A stretch of 64,000 nt of DNA from Siphonodentalium dalli (lineage: Eukaryota; Mollusca; Scaphopoda; Gadilida; Siphonodentaliidae). The position numbers and the translations under genes were made by a program. The notes below the pieces were generated by a model that had not been told where the DNA came from, did no database searches, and saw nothing but the letters and a program-made list of their open reading frames with translations. The first letter of the stretch is position 1, and every line of letters begins with the position of its first letter. The DNA is taken from contig CP136065.1 of assembly GCA_032622095.1 (NCBI GenBank), positions 220,142,151 through 220,206,150 on the forward strand. Direction: 5' to 3'. This document shows positions 44,752 to 56,923 of this stretch, piece after piece.

Positions 44752-45640
44752 CAACATATCCTCGCGTAAATAAGCACATAATCGACCTATAATATGAAAC
44801 AGGTACATAATGTGATTATTTGATCCTGAAATAAGCAGATATAGAGGATCTACAACGAGTCCCCAGTTTATAGCGGAATTTACAAAACGAATCCAGTAAA
44901 TTAGGTCTGGATCGAGCCTTTGGCGCGGTTCAGACCAAATTTACTGGATGAGTTTTGTAAATTCCGCTATAAACTGGGGACGAGTTGTAGATTCTATTTA
45001 TTACATGATCCAAAACCTCGACAAAACATACTTAAATCAACAAATAGGAAGCGAAACAAACATCAGCTTTTGTAAGCCATGCGATGACCTTTCAGTGAAC
45101 TATGCGTTGTTTGTCCGAGTAAAGAAATAGTTCCAGATAAATGAAGACTCGTTTGCGTATTTAATAACGTATATTTAATGACATAACTTTTCAAACTCTT
45201 CATTCATTATAGTTTGTAAAAAATATTGGAAGCCATATTATTTTAAACGACAAACCGGAAGTCAAATGTCACCTGGCACTATTTCCTTGTTATTAAACGA
45301 ACGTTTAATATCACATTTATAGAATGGGTTTATTGAATGGAATAAGAGTAGGATCATGTAATAAAATGCACTCCTACCCGTTATTTCGTTTATGGCGCGG
45401 GCCACAATGAAAACACTCGCTAAAGAGCGTACACCTGAAAAGTCGTGAGTTGGATTTTTTGTGTTATTGTCCGCACATAAACTGTATGAATCGTCGCATT
45501 ATGAGTCGATAATGTGACTAAAATACTCTGATTTTCAGCACATTATCTACTCAAAATAAGGAAATTCTGCGCAGATTATCTACCAAAAATAAATTCTATT
45601 ATAATCAGATAATGTGCGGGTTTTTGGGAGAACAAGCTGG
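44752..45640 (-). mobile_element. Dispersed element B, copy 5, interrupted by ~520 bp
   Basis: The left part (44752-44842) and right part (45363-45640) together match copies 1-3. A foreign ~520-bp stretch that begins with a 62-bp-arm hairpin separates them, so that insertion is younger than the element B copy. Confidence 0.75.
44848..44992. repeat. Hairpin with 62-bp arms
   Basis: Arms 44848-44909 (ATCTACAACGAGTCCCCAGT...) and 44931-44992 (...ACTGGGGACGAGTTGTAGAT) pair with about four mismatches around a 21-bp loop. Confidence 0.9.
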
Positions 45641-47378
45641 CCTAAGAGATAAACACTCGGACCATTCAACTGAAGCATGCAGTGTAGATTTTTATTATCC
45701 TTTGTCGTAAAAGGAGCCAAGTGGCTCAGTCGGGTATGTCCATGTCCTTAACGCGTTATATACTAAAGCAACATTTTGATGATTAACGCTCTCTATACTA
45801 AAGCATCATTGATGAGTAGTTATTCCATAGGAAATGTTCAGATAATAAGTTCAACAAACGACCAGGTCATCTGCTGAACTTATTTAATCATTTCCCTCAA
45901 TAAATAGGACTCCTTATATATGTGCGTTTATTTTAGCTATCGTCTGCTTATAATAATTATACATGTACATCCCTGCAAATCAATAATAGACCATTTAGTC
46001 GGGGAGCCAATAAGGTCCACCTGCACCCCCCGATGATTACAAATAACCTTATTTTTATTGTTCCCTATGGTATCCAGATAAAGAATCCGGATTTCACCGA
46101 AAAATAAAGGTGGCCCTACTAGGTGCTAGAGCCATTTGAATCCAAGATGGCCGCCATTTCCTCTAATTCCGACCAGCTGTATTTAATCGTTGTAATAGAT
46201 CGGTTGTTAGCAAAAGACACAGACAAAATGTATGCCATTTTGTTGGTATGATGTTCTTCTTCAAAATGACCTCAAATAATTTCGAAAACAAATCAAAATG
46301 GCCGCCGAAATATGACGTCATATGCACGAAAATAGGAAATTTAATTAATATTTCACCATATCTTCTATTTTTCTTCACATTAATCATCAGTAAATGGCAA
46401 TATTTTTAAGACAGTCATCAAGCGTGATATTATAGCGTCATTTTAAGACATTTTTCATTGACGAGGGTTCCGTAATAGATACAGAAAGAGGATTTGAAAA
46501 AGAGGGGTGAAATTTTCGATTTTTTTTGCAAGACGATTTTGATAGTCATTTTATCTACAAACCACACAGTCTGTTAATAGAATGTCAACAACTATGTACT
46601 TTATTTTATTGGACGGATGTTTTACTTCAATTGGAATGAAATTGGTGTAGAAAATTTCCAAAATGGCCGCCGAAAATATGAAAAATGGTAAATATTGCCC
46701 CAGGGTGTCCTTCAATGGCTTACAAGTTGTGGTTGATATATAAAATTGGCTAATATGTATTATATACATTGAATACTAACATGTCTGATGCACCATGGAT
46801 CATTGTTTCTATTGTCACCACTGAAATCACCAGAAATATTGGATTTTTCTCTCAGAAACTTGACATAAATATCGGCAAAAATTAACTTTTCAGGGTTGGA
46901 CAATTTTTTAAAGTAAAATGCAACTATCATTGGTATCAAAGGTATTTATTGTTTTGGTCTATCTTAAATGTGTCACACTACGGTGTTTATAGACCAAATT
47001 GCTCAAGATGGCTTCCAAAATGGCAACCAAATTTGTAAAAAGTTAACTTTTTACATATATCCCGAACATTATTATCTGCGTTATCCGACAAGGTAGCAAA
47101 CTGTGACTCACTTGGTTAGTATACGTGTTAGTTAATTAACTGACAACTACGTTCTATTCTGTTTGTCCCAGTTCCGTATGGGGCATGACAAATTCATTTT
47201 AAAGTTGCAGTATGGAATTTTGCGGAGAACCTCTTTTGTGATTCTGGCCATATTATTGAAAGGAAATGGGTAGAACTTTGAAACGGAACTGAGATGAACT
47301 ATAATATGTGGCTATTCTGGTCCATTATGATAAAACATATCAACTGGATATAGGGTGGATGCCAATATGGTAGCCAGG

Positions 47379-49520
47379 GAGTTACTATATGATCATAGGT
47401 GAGGTGAATAGGTATACAAGGAGTTATTGTATGGTCAATGGTGAGATGAGTACATGTATGTATACAATGAGTGACTGTATGATCATAAATGTAATGAATA
47501 GCTATACAGGGAGTGACTAAATGGTCAGGTGTATGGGTATACCCGTTGTTCCTGCTTGGTGACTCGTGGCGGTATGGTCATTTTTAGGTTATACGGGTAT
47601 ACACATGTGTTGCTATATGGTCATGGGCGAGGGGTATGTGTATATAGCGAGCGGCTATATGGCAATGGATGATATGCATATGCATACATGGAGTGAATAT
47701 ACTGACATGGCTGGGGAGTATTAGTATATATTGAGTGGCTATTCTGCTATGGTGTGACAAACATGGATACAGGGAGTGACATGGCCAAGGGTGAGGTGAA
47801 TATATATACAATGATTGACCATGATCATGTATGTATGTTTTGAATAGGTACACACGGGGTGACTATATGGCCATAGGTCAGATGAAGGGGTATACCAGGT
47901 GCCATGTGTGAGGGTATATGTATGAAGCGAGTGGCTATATGACCATTGGTGAGGTGGATATGTATACCCGGGGTGACTCTATGGTCATTGTTGTGGTGTT
48001 GATGTATATATTGAATGTCTATTTGACCGTGTGTGTGGAGAATAGGTATACATGGGATGACCGTATGGCCAATGGTGAGGTGAATGGGTATACAAGGTGT
48101 GACTCTATGGTTATGGGTCATGTTTAGGATTATACCCGATGTGCCTGCATTGTGACTCATGGCTGTATGGCCATCCGTGGTTATGGGTCAGGTGTACGTT
48201 TATACAGTTGGTCACTATATTGTTATGTCTGTGGTGTGTATGTATATATGGAATGACTGTGTGGTAATGGGTGGCTATCGCTTTTCACGTTTAAAGTTCC
48301 CCCATGTACACAAACACTATCAAGGTGGAGAACTCTTTGACATGACCTCTCTATTGATTAACACATCCTTGAGTTATTGTGGAAAGCGATAGCCACCCAA
48401 ATTACACATGTACAACTCACCCATGACCTCATATGTACATAAACACCACACAAATGACAATATAGTCACCCACTCTATACACACACACCTGACCATACAG
48501 CCATATTTGGTTATACCGGTACAATAGTACATGCCACAAATGACGATACAGCCATGAGTCACCATGCATGAACACCAGGTATACTCCTACACCTGACCAT
48601 ATAGTCACTCTATGTATACATATTCACCACATTCACGATCATACAGTCACTCATTGTATACCTATTCACATCACCATGGACCATACAGCCACTACATGTA
48701 TATCTATTCGCCATACCCATGACCATAGAGTCAATCCAGATATACATATACACCTCACCAATGGTGAGCCCTTCCAAATATACCAATACCCGCACACACG
48801 ACCACTCATAAGTTTCATACTTGCATATACACATCACACATGACAATTCAGCAACTCACTGTATACTCATACACGCCATCCATGAGCATTCATCTACACC
48901 TTATACACCACCGATGATAATACATCCACAACATATATAAATATACGACCAACCCGTTACCAAAAGGGCACTCCCTATATAGCCACACGCTCGTCAATGA
49001 CCATCCAGCTTATTCCAGGTATGCATATAACTTCAATATTGATCGTACAGGCATACTATGTGCACCTATACACATTATCCATAACCATAAAATCACTCCC
49101 TATTTATCTACGCACTCCATCCATGATCATACAGACAGCACAAGTATACATATACACCCACATGTCACAATACAGCCACACACGGTACACATATACATCC
49201 CACCACGACCTTAGTCACTCCATATATACATAAACAACACACGGATGACCATGTAGCTACTCTCGTTATATATATATACACCACAGCAATGCCCATACGG
49301 TCACGTCGGCCACACACAACAATACACCGTACAGTCGCTACATGTATACCGATTCACATCACACATGCCCATACAGCCACTCCTTATATTCCTATGCATC
49401 TCACCATGGACACCCACTCATAACCATATAGTCACTCCTTGTATACCTATTCACATCATTCATGACCATACAGTAACTCCCTGTATACATATTCACATCA
49501 CCTATGATCATATAGTAACT
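47379..49520. repeat. Degenerate ~42-bp minisatellite, inverted about its centre
   Basis: The unit is about GGAGTGACTATATGGTCATG, then GGTGAGGTGAATAGGTATACA. To the right of about 48400 the complement runs (TGTATACCTATTCACCTCAC). Translations of the array give frames rich in His, Thr and Ile ('HDHIVTPCIPIHIIHDHTVT'); these are repeat translations, not genes. Confidence 0.85.
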
Positions 49521-50869
49521 CCCTGGCTGCCATCTTGGCATCCATCTTTTATCCAGTTGATCACTTTTTATCATAATGGGCCAGAATAGTCACATATTAT
49601 GCTTCATCTCAGTTCCGTCTCAAAGTTCTGCCCATTTCCTTTCAATAATATGGCCAGAATCACAAAAGAGGTTCTCCGCAAAATTCCATACTGCAACTTT
49701 AAAATGAATTTGTCATGCCCCATATGGAACTGGGACAAACAGAATAGAACGTAGTTGTCAGTTAATTAACTAACACGTATACTAACCAAGTGAGTCACAG
49801 TTTGCTACCTTGTCGGATAACGCAGATAATAATGTTCGGGATATATGTAAAATGTTAACTTTTTACAAATTTGGTTGCCATTTTGGAAGCCATCTTGAGC
49901 AATTTGGTCTATAAACACCGTAGTGTGACACATTTAAGATAGACCAAAACAATAAATACCTTTGATACCAATGATAGTTGCATTTTACTTTAAAAAATTG
50001 TCCAACCCTGAAAAGTTAATTTTTGCCGATATTGATGTCAAGTTTCTGAGAGAAAAATCCAATATTTATGGTGATGTCAGTGGTAACAATAGAAACAATG
50101 ATCCATGATGCATCAGACATGTTAGTATTCAATGTATATAATACATATTAGCCAATTTTATATATCAACCACAACTTGTAAGCCATTGCAGGACACCCTG
50201 GGGCAATATTTACCATTTTTCATATTTTCGGCGGCCATTTTGGAAATTTTCTACACCAATTTCATTCCAATTGAAGTAGAACATCCGTCCAGTAAAATAA
50301 AGCACATAGTTGTTGACATTCTATTAACAGCCTGTGTGGTTTGTCGATAAAATGACTATCAAAATCGTCTTGCAAAAAAAATCGAAAATTTCACCCCTCT
50401 TTTTCAAATCCTATTTCTGTATCTATTACGGAACCCTCGTCAATGGAAAATGTCTTAAAATGACGCTATAATATCACGCTTGATGACTGTCTTAAAAATA
50501 TTGCCATTTACTGATGATTAATGTGAAGTAAAATGGAAGATATGGTGAAATATTAATTAAATTTCCTATTTTCGTGCATATGACGTCATTTTTCGGCGGC
50601 CATTTTGATTTGTTTTCGAAATTATTTGCCGTCATTTTTAAGAAGGACATCATACCAACAAAATGGCATACATTTTGTCTGTGTCTTTTGCTAACAACCG
50701 ATCTATTACAACGATTAAATACAGCTGGTCGGAATTAGAGGAAATGGCGGCCATCTTGGATTCAAATGGCTCTAGCACCTAGTAGGGCCACCTTTATTTT
50801 TCGGTGAAATCCGGATTCTTTATCTGGATACCATAGGGAACAATAAAAATAAGGTTATTTGTAATCATC

Positions 50870-50890
50870 GGGGGGGGGGGGGGGGGGGGG
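50870..50890. repeat. 21-nt G homopolymer in the right arm of the giant palindrome
   Basis: The matching place in the left arm has only six C (46025-46032 region), so this run expanded after the arms formed, or is an assembly effect. Confidence 0.9.
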
Positions 50891-50929
50891 TGCATGTGGA
50901 CCTTATTGGCTCCCCGACTAATTCCGATG

Positions 50930-51639
50930 TACACTTATTAACTGACTGGGATAATCCATTTAATATATGAAGGGTTAATGGGCAGATCAGCGATGGCGAT
51001 GCTAGTTCTATTCAAGATTCAAGTTCAATGTTAATGGATGATAACATGTCATCTATATTAACTCGTTCTACATTAAATGTATTCTCCCATTCAGTCATAA
51101 AAGTATACATTGGAATGGTCTATTATTCATCTGGAGGGGTGTTCGTGAAATATGAGCAGAAGACAGACAAGAGTAGTATAAAAAGGACTAATTTGAGCAA
51201 GCGTGACAGTTGCGAGGTCGGTAGTTCCTACCTGTAGTTGCGTGTCTTTAAGCCACCAATAAAACGGACATCTCGTGGGGATAAACTGACGATAAACTAT
51301 AATCAATCAACCATTGTATTAAATCAGTCCATGGCTGTATTCATATATCGTGTGGGTATCTTAGATTATAAACCAGGGAGTCTGTAAACTGCGCAAGCAC
51401 GATGCATGAAAATAGTTCCTGATTCATGGGTCGCGCCTCCTGGAAATAAAAAAAAATCATGTCCGTTATTGCCCACTCCAGCAGATTGAAAATATGACGT
51501 GTTTTCAAACCTAAACTGACTTTGCCCTTCGTTCTTCTGATGCGCATCACATCTAACCGTATAAGTACGATTTATGGGCGGTTGCATACATCCAGCTCTT
51601 ATTACGCCCTATACTAAGGGTGTTTACTGCTATGCTGAT
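50930..51639. other. No gene seen
   Basis: A 69-codon frame at 51028-51237 and overlapping minus frames at 51341-51587 lack splice context or domains. Confidence 0.4.
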
Positions 51640-52235
51640 CTGGCCGTGTCAATGGGGATATCTTACAGGACAACACATTTCGGGTTTCACGCGATGCGAG
51701 TTATTTTAGGAAATTGTAGTAAGTCTGATCTGGTCGTGTCAATGGAGCTATAGCGATGGGGATATCCCACAAGACACACTTTTTGGGTTTTCGCGGATGT
51801 CTCATTGTTGCAGTATGTAACTTTTATGACCGCATTAATTGCTTTAGATGTTTAGGTCACTTTAGGTATGAACAATGGCTGGGCCACTCTTGAAGATTTT
51901 ATTGCGGGAACACAATGCAAAATAAAGCCGCTAACTTTTCTGATGACGTATGTCTCAATTAGAATGTAGAATAAAGGTCGTATTGCGAAGTATCGGTCGT
52001 GTATTTAATCTGATTAGTAGATTTTTGGTCCGCATTTAGAGGCCTTCTGGTGTGGTGAATGAGAAACCTGCAGTAATAAGGCGTAGTTTTTGTAATTTGA
52101 AGGATTAGTTGTTTTAACGGAATTCTGAGACGGTGCGGTGCATTCATGAAACCAATATATTTTTAATTATAATTTATATAGATATGCCTAATAATATGAT
52201 CTCGCGGGCGTTACCACTTCTGACTATGGTTTCTT
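51640..52235 (-). repeat. Dispersed repeat family D, inverted copy
   Basis: It is the reverse complement of 12000-12440. One end has an internal duplication: 'CTGATCTGGYCGTGTCAATGG' with 'GGGGATATC..ACA..GACA' occurs at about 51634 and 51725. Confidence 0.75.
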
Positions 52236-52628
52236 GTTGTCCACTGTGGGTTAACTATTTGGTACTTATATCTCACAGTCTCACTTACGTTTGATTATAT
52301 TTGCTAGGTATCTCAATTTCAGAAGTAGAAAACATCCTTGGGTTTCATAAATCCTGCATGTTTGACTGTTGCATTATCATTGTCATCTCATGACATTGCG
52401 CATATTATGGCGTAGAGCGTGACATGAACGTGCACGAGACAAACAACAAACCAGGCAACTGAGTGCATTCTTGCTGTATGGGCGTTTTGCCTCATTAAAC
52501 TGGCGCACGTTTATGCGCAACACGATCCTGCATACCACTGCATTGAGACCTGGTGATTTTATAAAAGGATGCAGGGACTATGTCGACCTATTCATGTCTC
52601 TGATAATTAAATAGAATTGTGTACGTCC

Positions 52629-52770
52629 CAAGCCTGAGTTTAGTGTGCTTGTCATAAGCAGAATGAGGTGCCCAGAAGGTGAATTTAGTGACGCTATCCC
52701 TCACAGCGGGCTAGCATCACCAAATCCACCCTCTGGTCACCTCATTCTACTTAGGCCTCATCTTCTCTGG
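52629..52770. mobile_element. Hairpin MITE, copy 1
   Basis: The core hairpin GCAGAATGAGGTGCCCAGAA..GGTGAATTTAGTGACGCTAT folds on ATCACCAAATCCACCCTCTG..CACCTCATTCT. One flank carries GAGTTTAGTGTGCTTGTCAT. An inverted copy is at 55057-55205. Confidence 0.75.
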
Positions 52771-52867
52771 AAAGTTTCTTTATTATAAAATTTCTATATA
52801 GAAACTTATCCACATATATAATATATAATAGATTCTATTTCGTTTTTATGTTTACCCATACCATAGT

Positions 52868-53330
52868 ATGGTAAACATAGTGTCGTTGCCCGGATTGACC
52901 ACTCGTCGTTGGTCCGTCTGTCTGTCCGTCTGTCTGTCCGTCTGTCCGTCTGTCCGTAGACACTTTACGAGTAATGCGATAACTCAAACATTTTTTTATC
53001 CGATCGAAACCAAATTTTGTATATGGGTTTCTCAGCCCAAAATACAGATCGAGTTCGAATTTGGGTTTGATCCGAGATTTTGTTACAGAGTTATGGCCCT
53101 TTTTCAACTTAGAATTCACGCATTCTGCCATAACTCAAACATTTTTTATCTGATTGGAACCAAATTTGGTATGTTAGTTTCACAGCCCATAATACAGATC
53201 GAGTTCGAATATGGGTTTGATCCGATTAATTTTAAAGGAGTTATGACCCTTTTTCGAGAATTGTTTTTTTTTTTTAATTCATTTTTTTTAGATTTAGCTC
53301 CTTGCTAAATTTAGCATATACAGATATTAA
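52868..53330. repeat. TGTCCGTC microsatellite plus ~150-bp repeat (x2)
   Basis: GGTCCGTCTGTCTGTCCGTC... at 52911-52958 is followed by units with AACTCAAACATTTTTTATCY, CCAAATTTKGTATRT.GTTTC and AATACAGATCGAGTTCGAAT at about 52981 and 53131. The second unit type is shared with 34880-35060. Confidence 0.8.
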
Positions 53331-55056
53331 ATTTTGTGTTTGAACTTTAATAACAATAAAAAAAAAATTTAAATAATAAAAAAAAATTGACACTTTCATT
53401 TATTTTAGTTTTATACGATTAATTAGGTGTGAATCCGTGTGATATCCTGTTTTGAAAATATGAAGATTTTATTGCAATAGTTTCATGTAATATAATGATA
53501 TCAATAAATTACCATGTAATCCAACATCCAGAGTATATCAGAGGATTTTTATAGATGTTGTCATTCCAAGTGAAATCTGTTATGAAATGAGTGATGACAT
53601 ATGATACAGAGCTCTGGTGGGTCAAGCAAGATAAACAACACTGGTGGCTGGCTGTTTGTTTATTCTAACTGTCAAATTGATTAATGGCAGCACAAGACAG
53701 GTGTTTTTCCTATTCTTGAAATTTCATTACAGGATGAGATGAGGGCCCCCTCACCTATATAAGTGTCTTCTAAATTCCATTAATTTGCTTCAAAAATAAT
53801 TAACCCTTTCCAAGGTTTCCATAGACACATGCTATAATGTACATGGACTCTTCCTCATATCTCTTAATATATATTGGGTATCTTTGCACACTTCTATCAA
53901 TTTTGGTATTGACTGATTAATTGATTTTTGAAAAATATATTAACCCTTCAGACACGTGCTTTCAAAATTAAAACAACAGCTGATAGCCAATTTGATTTAT
54001 CTATGCAATGGGGAAACAGGCAGATAAATATACATGACTATTGTAAGTGATGACTTGTTTTGAAAATCAATATGGTAGATGTTAGTATTTCCAGGAACCT
54101 TATTTTCCCATTTGTTCACATTTTCATGGTTGATTGAATTTTAGGGGCCACAGAGCACTTAGAAGATTAACATTGAAGGTTGTGGCTTTAGTGCCCAAGC
54201 TACTTGTAAAACATTGTAATGTGTGAAACCATTCAAATGAGGGCTAACTTACTTTCTTTTATATGAACGATTTAGTGGTCATCCCCATCATATTATGTCT
54301 GTATAACATTATATAGATAATACTTTTGAATTGTATAAACTACATATATTTTTGAAAAACATACACCCCTGTTATGAAACACTTAATCTTATTTAATACA
54401 CAGGTCAGATCTGATCTTATATCTGTCCATGTTTGATAAACAAATAACTGGGGAGAATGCGGGACGGGGGGGGGGGGGGGTAATTAAAGTACCATTTAAA
54501 TACGAGATGGAATCCCCTACATATATGGCGTTCTAAGCAGTCTGGCTTGTCAACAATTATAATTTCTCTTTAGAAGTGAATAATAAATTTTGAATATCTG
54601 GCATGTCAAAAGTGGCAAAGATAGGGATTTATCACTTTTGCTTCCAATGAATTAACTTAAACTCCTAAACATGTCCTCCGAAATCACTAAACCATTGGAT
54701 CTCACAGTGAGAGGTCCTTGTGTGAATAGGGACAGAGTTATGAGATTTAAAACTACTCCTCCCCCAACCCAAATACTTTAACCCTTTCTTAAGACAAATT
54801 ATTTGAGCTTTTGATTTCAAGTTGGGTACTCATATATGGATTAATTCCTGTGATCATATCTTTGACAAATTATCAGTTATGGCTAGTCACTATCGCCAAG
54901 GTATGGGTTAAACATCTGCCGATCGTGATCGGCCTCTCGTTAATTTAGTTTCTCTGTATCCCCAAATTGGCAGACGACACATTGCATAATCGAGGTTCCC
55001 AATGGGTGTATATCACAATATTCACCATTTGGGAAATTCAAGCTGTGTCTATGTCT
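53331..55056. other. No gene seen
   Basis: AT-rich, with a 15-nt G run at 54466-54480. No exon or repeat of note was recognised. Confidence 0.45.
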
Positions 55057-55205
55057 CCCACAGCAGATGAGGCCATGCAGAATGAGGTAGGTCACCAGAT
55101 GGTGAATTTGGTGATGCTATCCTGCTATGCGGGATAACATCACTAAATTCACCCTCTGGAGACCTCATTCTGCAAATGACAGGCACACTAAACTCACGCT
55201 TGTCT
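55057..55205. mobile_element. Hairpin MITE, copy 2 (inverted)
   Basis: It is the reverse complement of the 52629-52770 copy, including both flanks (GATGAGGCCATGCAGAATGA; GACAGGCACACTAAACTCAC). The two copies enclose 2.3 kb and could mark the ends of one composite unit. Confidence 0.75.
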
Positions 55206-56469
55206 CTGGTATTTCAAAATAGAAATGTGTGCATCCATCAGGATAATGGAATATAACAACCCTATAACGAGGATGAAACGTGCACACAATTTCACTGTGA
55301 TTATCGTAATAGACCTTCAATGTGCAAATTAGCGGCAAAATACCTCTAGCTGTGCTAGCAATATCCCGAAACTGTGCTTCGTGCAAAGTTTAACAATACC
55401 AGACATCAATGATTGCCTAAACATCAATCTGGAGTGATTAAAATGTACCAACATGTGCATCGCTTGTAAATCGTCTTATCCGCTTTGATAAAGAATGATC
55501 CGATATAGCCAATTTAAAAGGAAAAAACAACATAATTAAAGCCATGCACCGTAGGCTGTCCATGAACTGTGCTATCGCGAATGAATTAATGTACGCACGG
55601 ACGTACATCGACCAGATAATTTGGCTAATGAATTATCGCAAATTGAACTCCAATTGGCAGTTTTGAGTATTGCTACCTCATGTTGTCCGCCGCGAAACGT
55701 CCGCCGATGATTGGGGCAACCACATGGGGAGATATTAGTTAAATAATAACCCTCTGGGCGCTGCGTTCTTTATACGATTGAACTGACCTCTCATGTAAAT
55801 ATAAATGCCATCGTTGCCAATCTTACCAATATTCGCCTCGGTCACAGCATCGATTTTAATAAGATTCTGTTAGATTCAGATAAATGCACGTACAATGATT
55901 TCGACAGCTACAACGCAGACTGATCACATACTATCAGAATCGTGTTGGTTTAATAATATTTATTCCATTCAAACTACATCAAGTATAATACAATAGCATA
56001 CAATGTTGTGTTCCTTCTGCAGACTGAGGACGTGGATTCGGCTGTAAGACTTATATTGCCGTCTCCGCGGTGACCATATCTCAATTTGACTCAGTTGTGC
56101 TTCTTAGAGGCAGGGAATTTATACGTTCATTTGTCATATTATGTGTATATTTATAGGATTGAATGGGAGCAATATATGTAATTAATGCACTAAGTACTTC
56201 GATGTCGGTTGTCATATCATTCATGGCTACTGCTTCATAATTTTAGTTGGGAAAACGTTCTGTACCAGGATCGTGTTCAAACCGGTCCATAATTGACAAG
56301 TTTACCAAATAATTGCCAGGTTTGCGTCGGACTGTCTACTATATGCCGTAGTATATATTTCATATTGCATAGGCATGTGAATGACACAGTTCACAGAGAC
56401 AACAGTGAATTGAATTGTTCTATACAATACGAGTTGAATGTTTCGCGCATTATCGGTGATACTATTAGA
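55206..56469. other. No supported gene
   Basis: A minus frame (55386-55187) reads 'LICTLKVYYDNHSEIVCTFH' and ends at a GTGAGT created at the MITE boundary. Its acceptor is poor, so it is not called. Confidence 0.35.
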
Positions 56470-56473
56470 TTAA

Positions 56474-56923
56474 CCCTTTACCCAACAGAACGGCCCTGTG
56501 CCAATGCATTCTCTTATATATGCGAGTCGACCATAGGTCGCCTCGCACATATAAGAGAATGCATTGGCTTAACACATATTAAAAATGATAAAATTGTCAA
56601 AGAATGTAGAAAAATATTATAAAAATTGTTAAAAAATGTAAGAAAAAATTATAAAATTGTTAAAGAATGTAAGAAAAAATGGTAAAAAGCGTGCAAGCGT
56701 TTAGGCCAATGCATTCTCTTATATATGCGAGGCGACCTATGGTCGACTCGCATATATAAGATAATGCATTGGCACAGGGCATAACTGTAACCATCACAAT
56801 GTGGTCAATGAACCGGTTCCAATGATATCCATATTTGTATGGTGTTATTGAGACAGACGGAAGATATTTTAGGCTGTGGAAGCTTTATTTTGGACGTTTT
56901 TGGCAGTTTTGTTGGGTAAAGGG
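56474..56923. mobile_element. TTAA-flanked MITE, family b, copy 2 (450 bp)
   Basis: It is bounded by TTAA at 56470-56473 and 56924-56927. The ends are CCCTTTACCCAACA and its complement. Inside are two inverted hairpins like those of the 213-bp copy, an A-rich tandem stretch between them (AAAATTGTTAAAGAATGTAAG repeats), and ~145 bp of 3'-specific sequence absent from the 213-bp copy. This is probably closer to the ancestral structure. Confidence 0.9.

Larger units (their letters stand above)
45995..50921. mobile_element. Giant ~4.9-kb palindrome (inverted-repeat element)
   Basis: The ends TTAGTCGGGGAGCCAATAAG and CTTATTGGCTCCCCGACTAA are inverted. About 1.4 kb of near-identical arm follows on each side (45995 to ~47400; ~49490 to 50921), then inverted minisatellite arrays, meeting at a centre near 48275-48395 (GGGTGGCTATCGCTTTTC against GAAAGCGATAGCCACCC). 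Each arm holds CCAAGATGGCCGCCATTT-like blocks. No transposase frame is seen; the 72-codon frame at 46551-46769 (-) and 50132-50350 (+) is one sequence present in both arms. A target duplication is not clear. Confidence 0.85.

Noticed and set aside
45709-45775. tRNA-like A box (GTGGCTCAGTCGG)
   Set aside because: No B box at the right distance and no cloverleaf stems.
47584-49589. Several frames rich in His/Thr/Ile
   Set aside because: They are translations of the ~42-bp minisatellite and its complement; similar peptides appear wherever the array is open.
46551-50350. 72-codon ORF present twice with high identity
   Set aside because: Both copies lie in the two arms of one palindrome, so the similarity does not show selection on protein.
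55187-55386. Minus-strand exon-like frame (LICTLKVYYDNHSEIVCTFH)
   Set aside because: Its donor GTGAGT is made by the edge of a MITE and the possible acceptors are poor in pyrimidines.
56023-56043. 21-nt micro-exon between CTTCTGCAG and GTAAGA
   Set aside because: The signals are good but the stretch is too short to judge, and its phase is closed for the only neighbouring gene model (phase 1).
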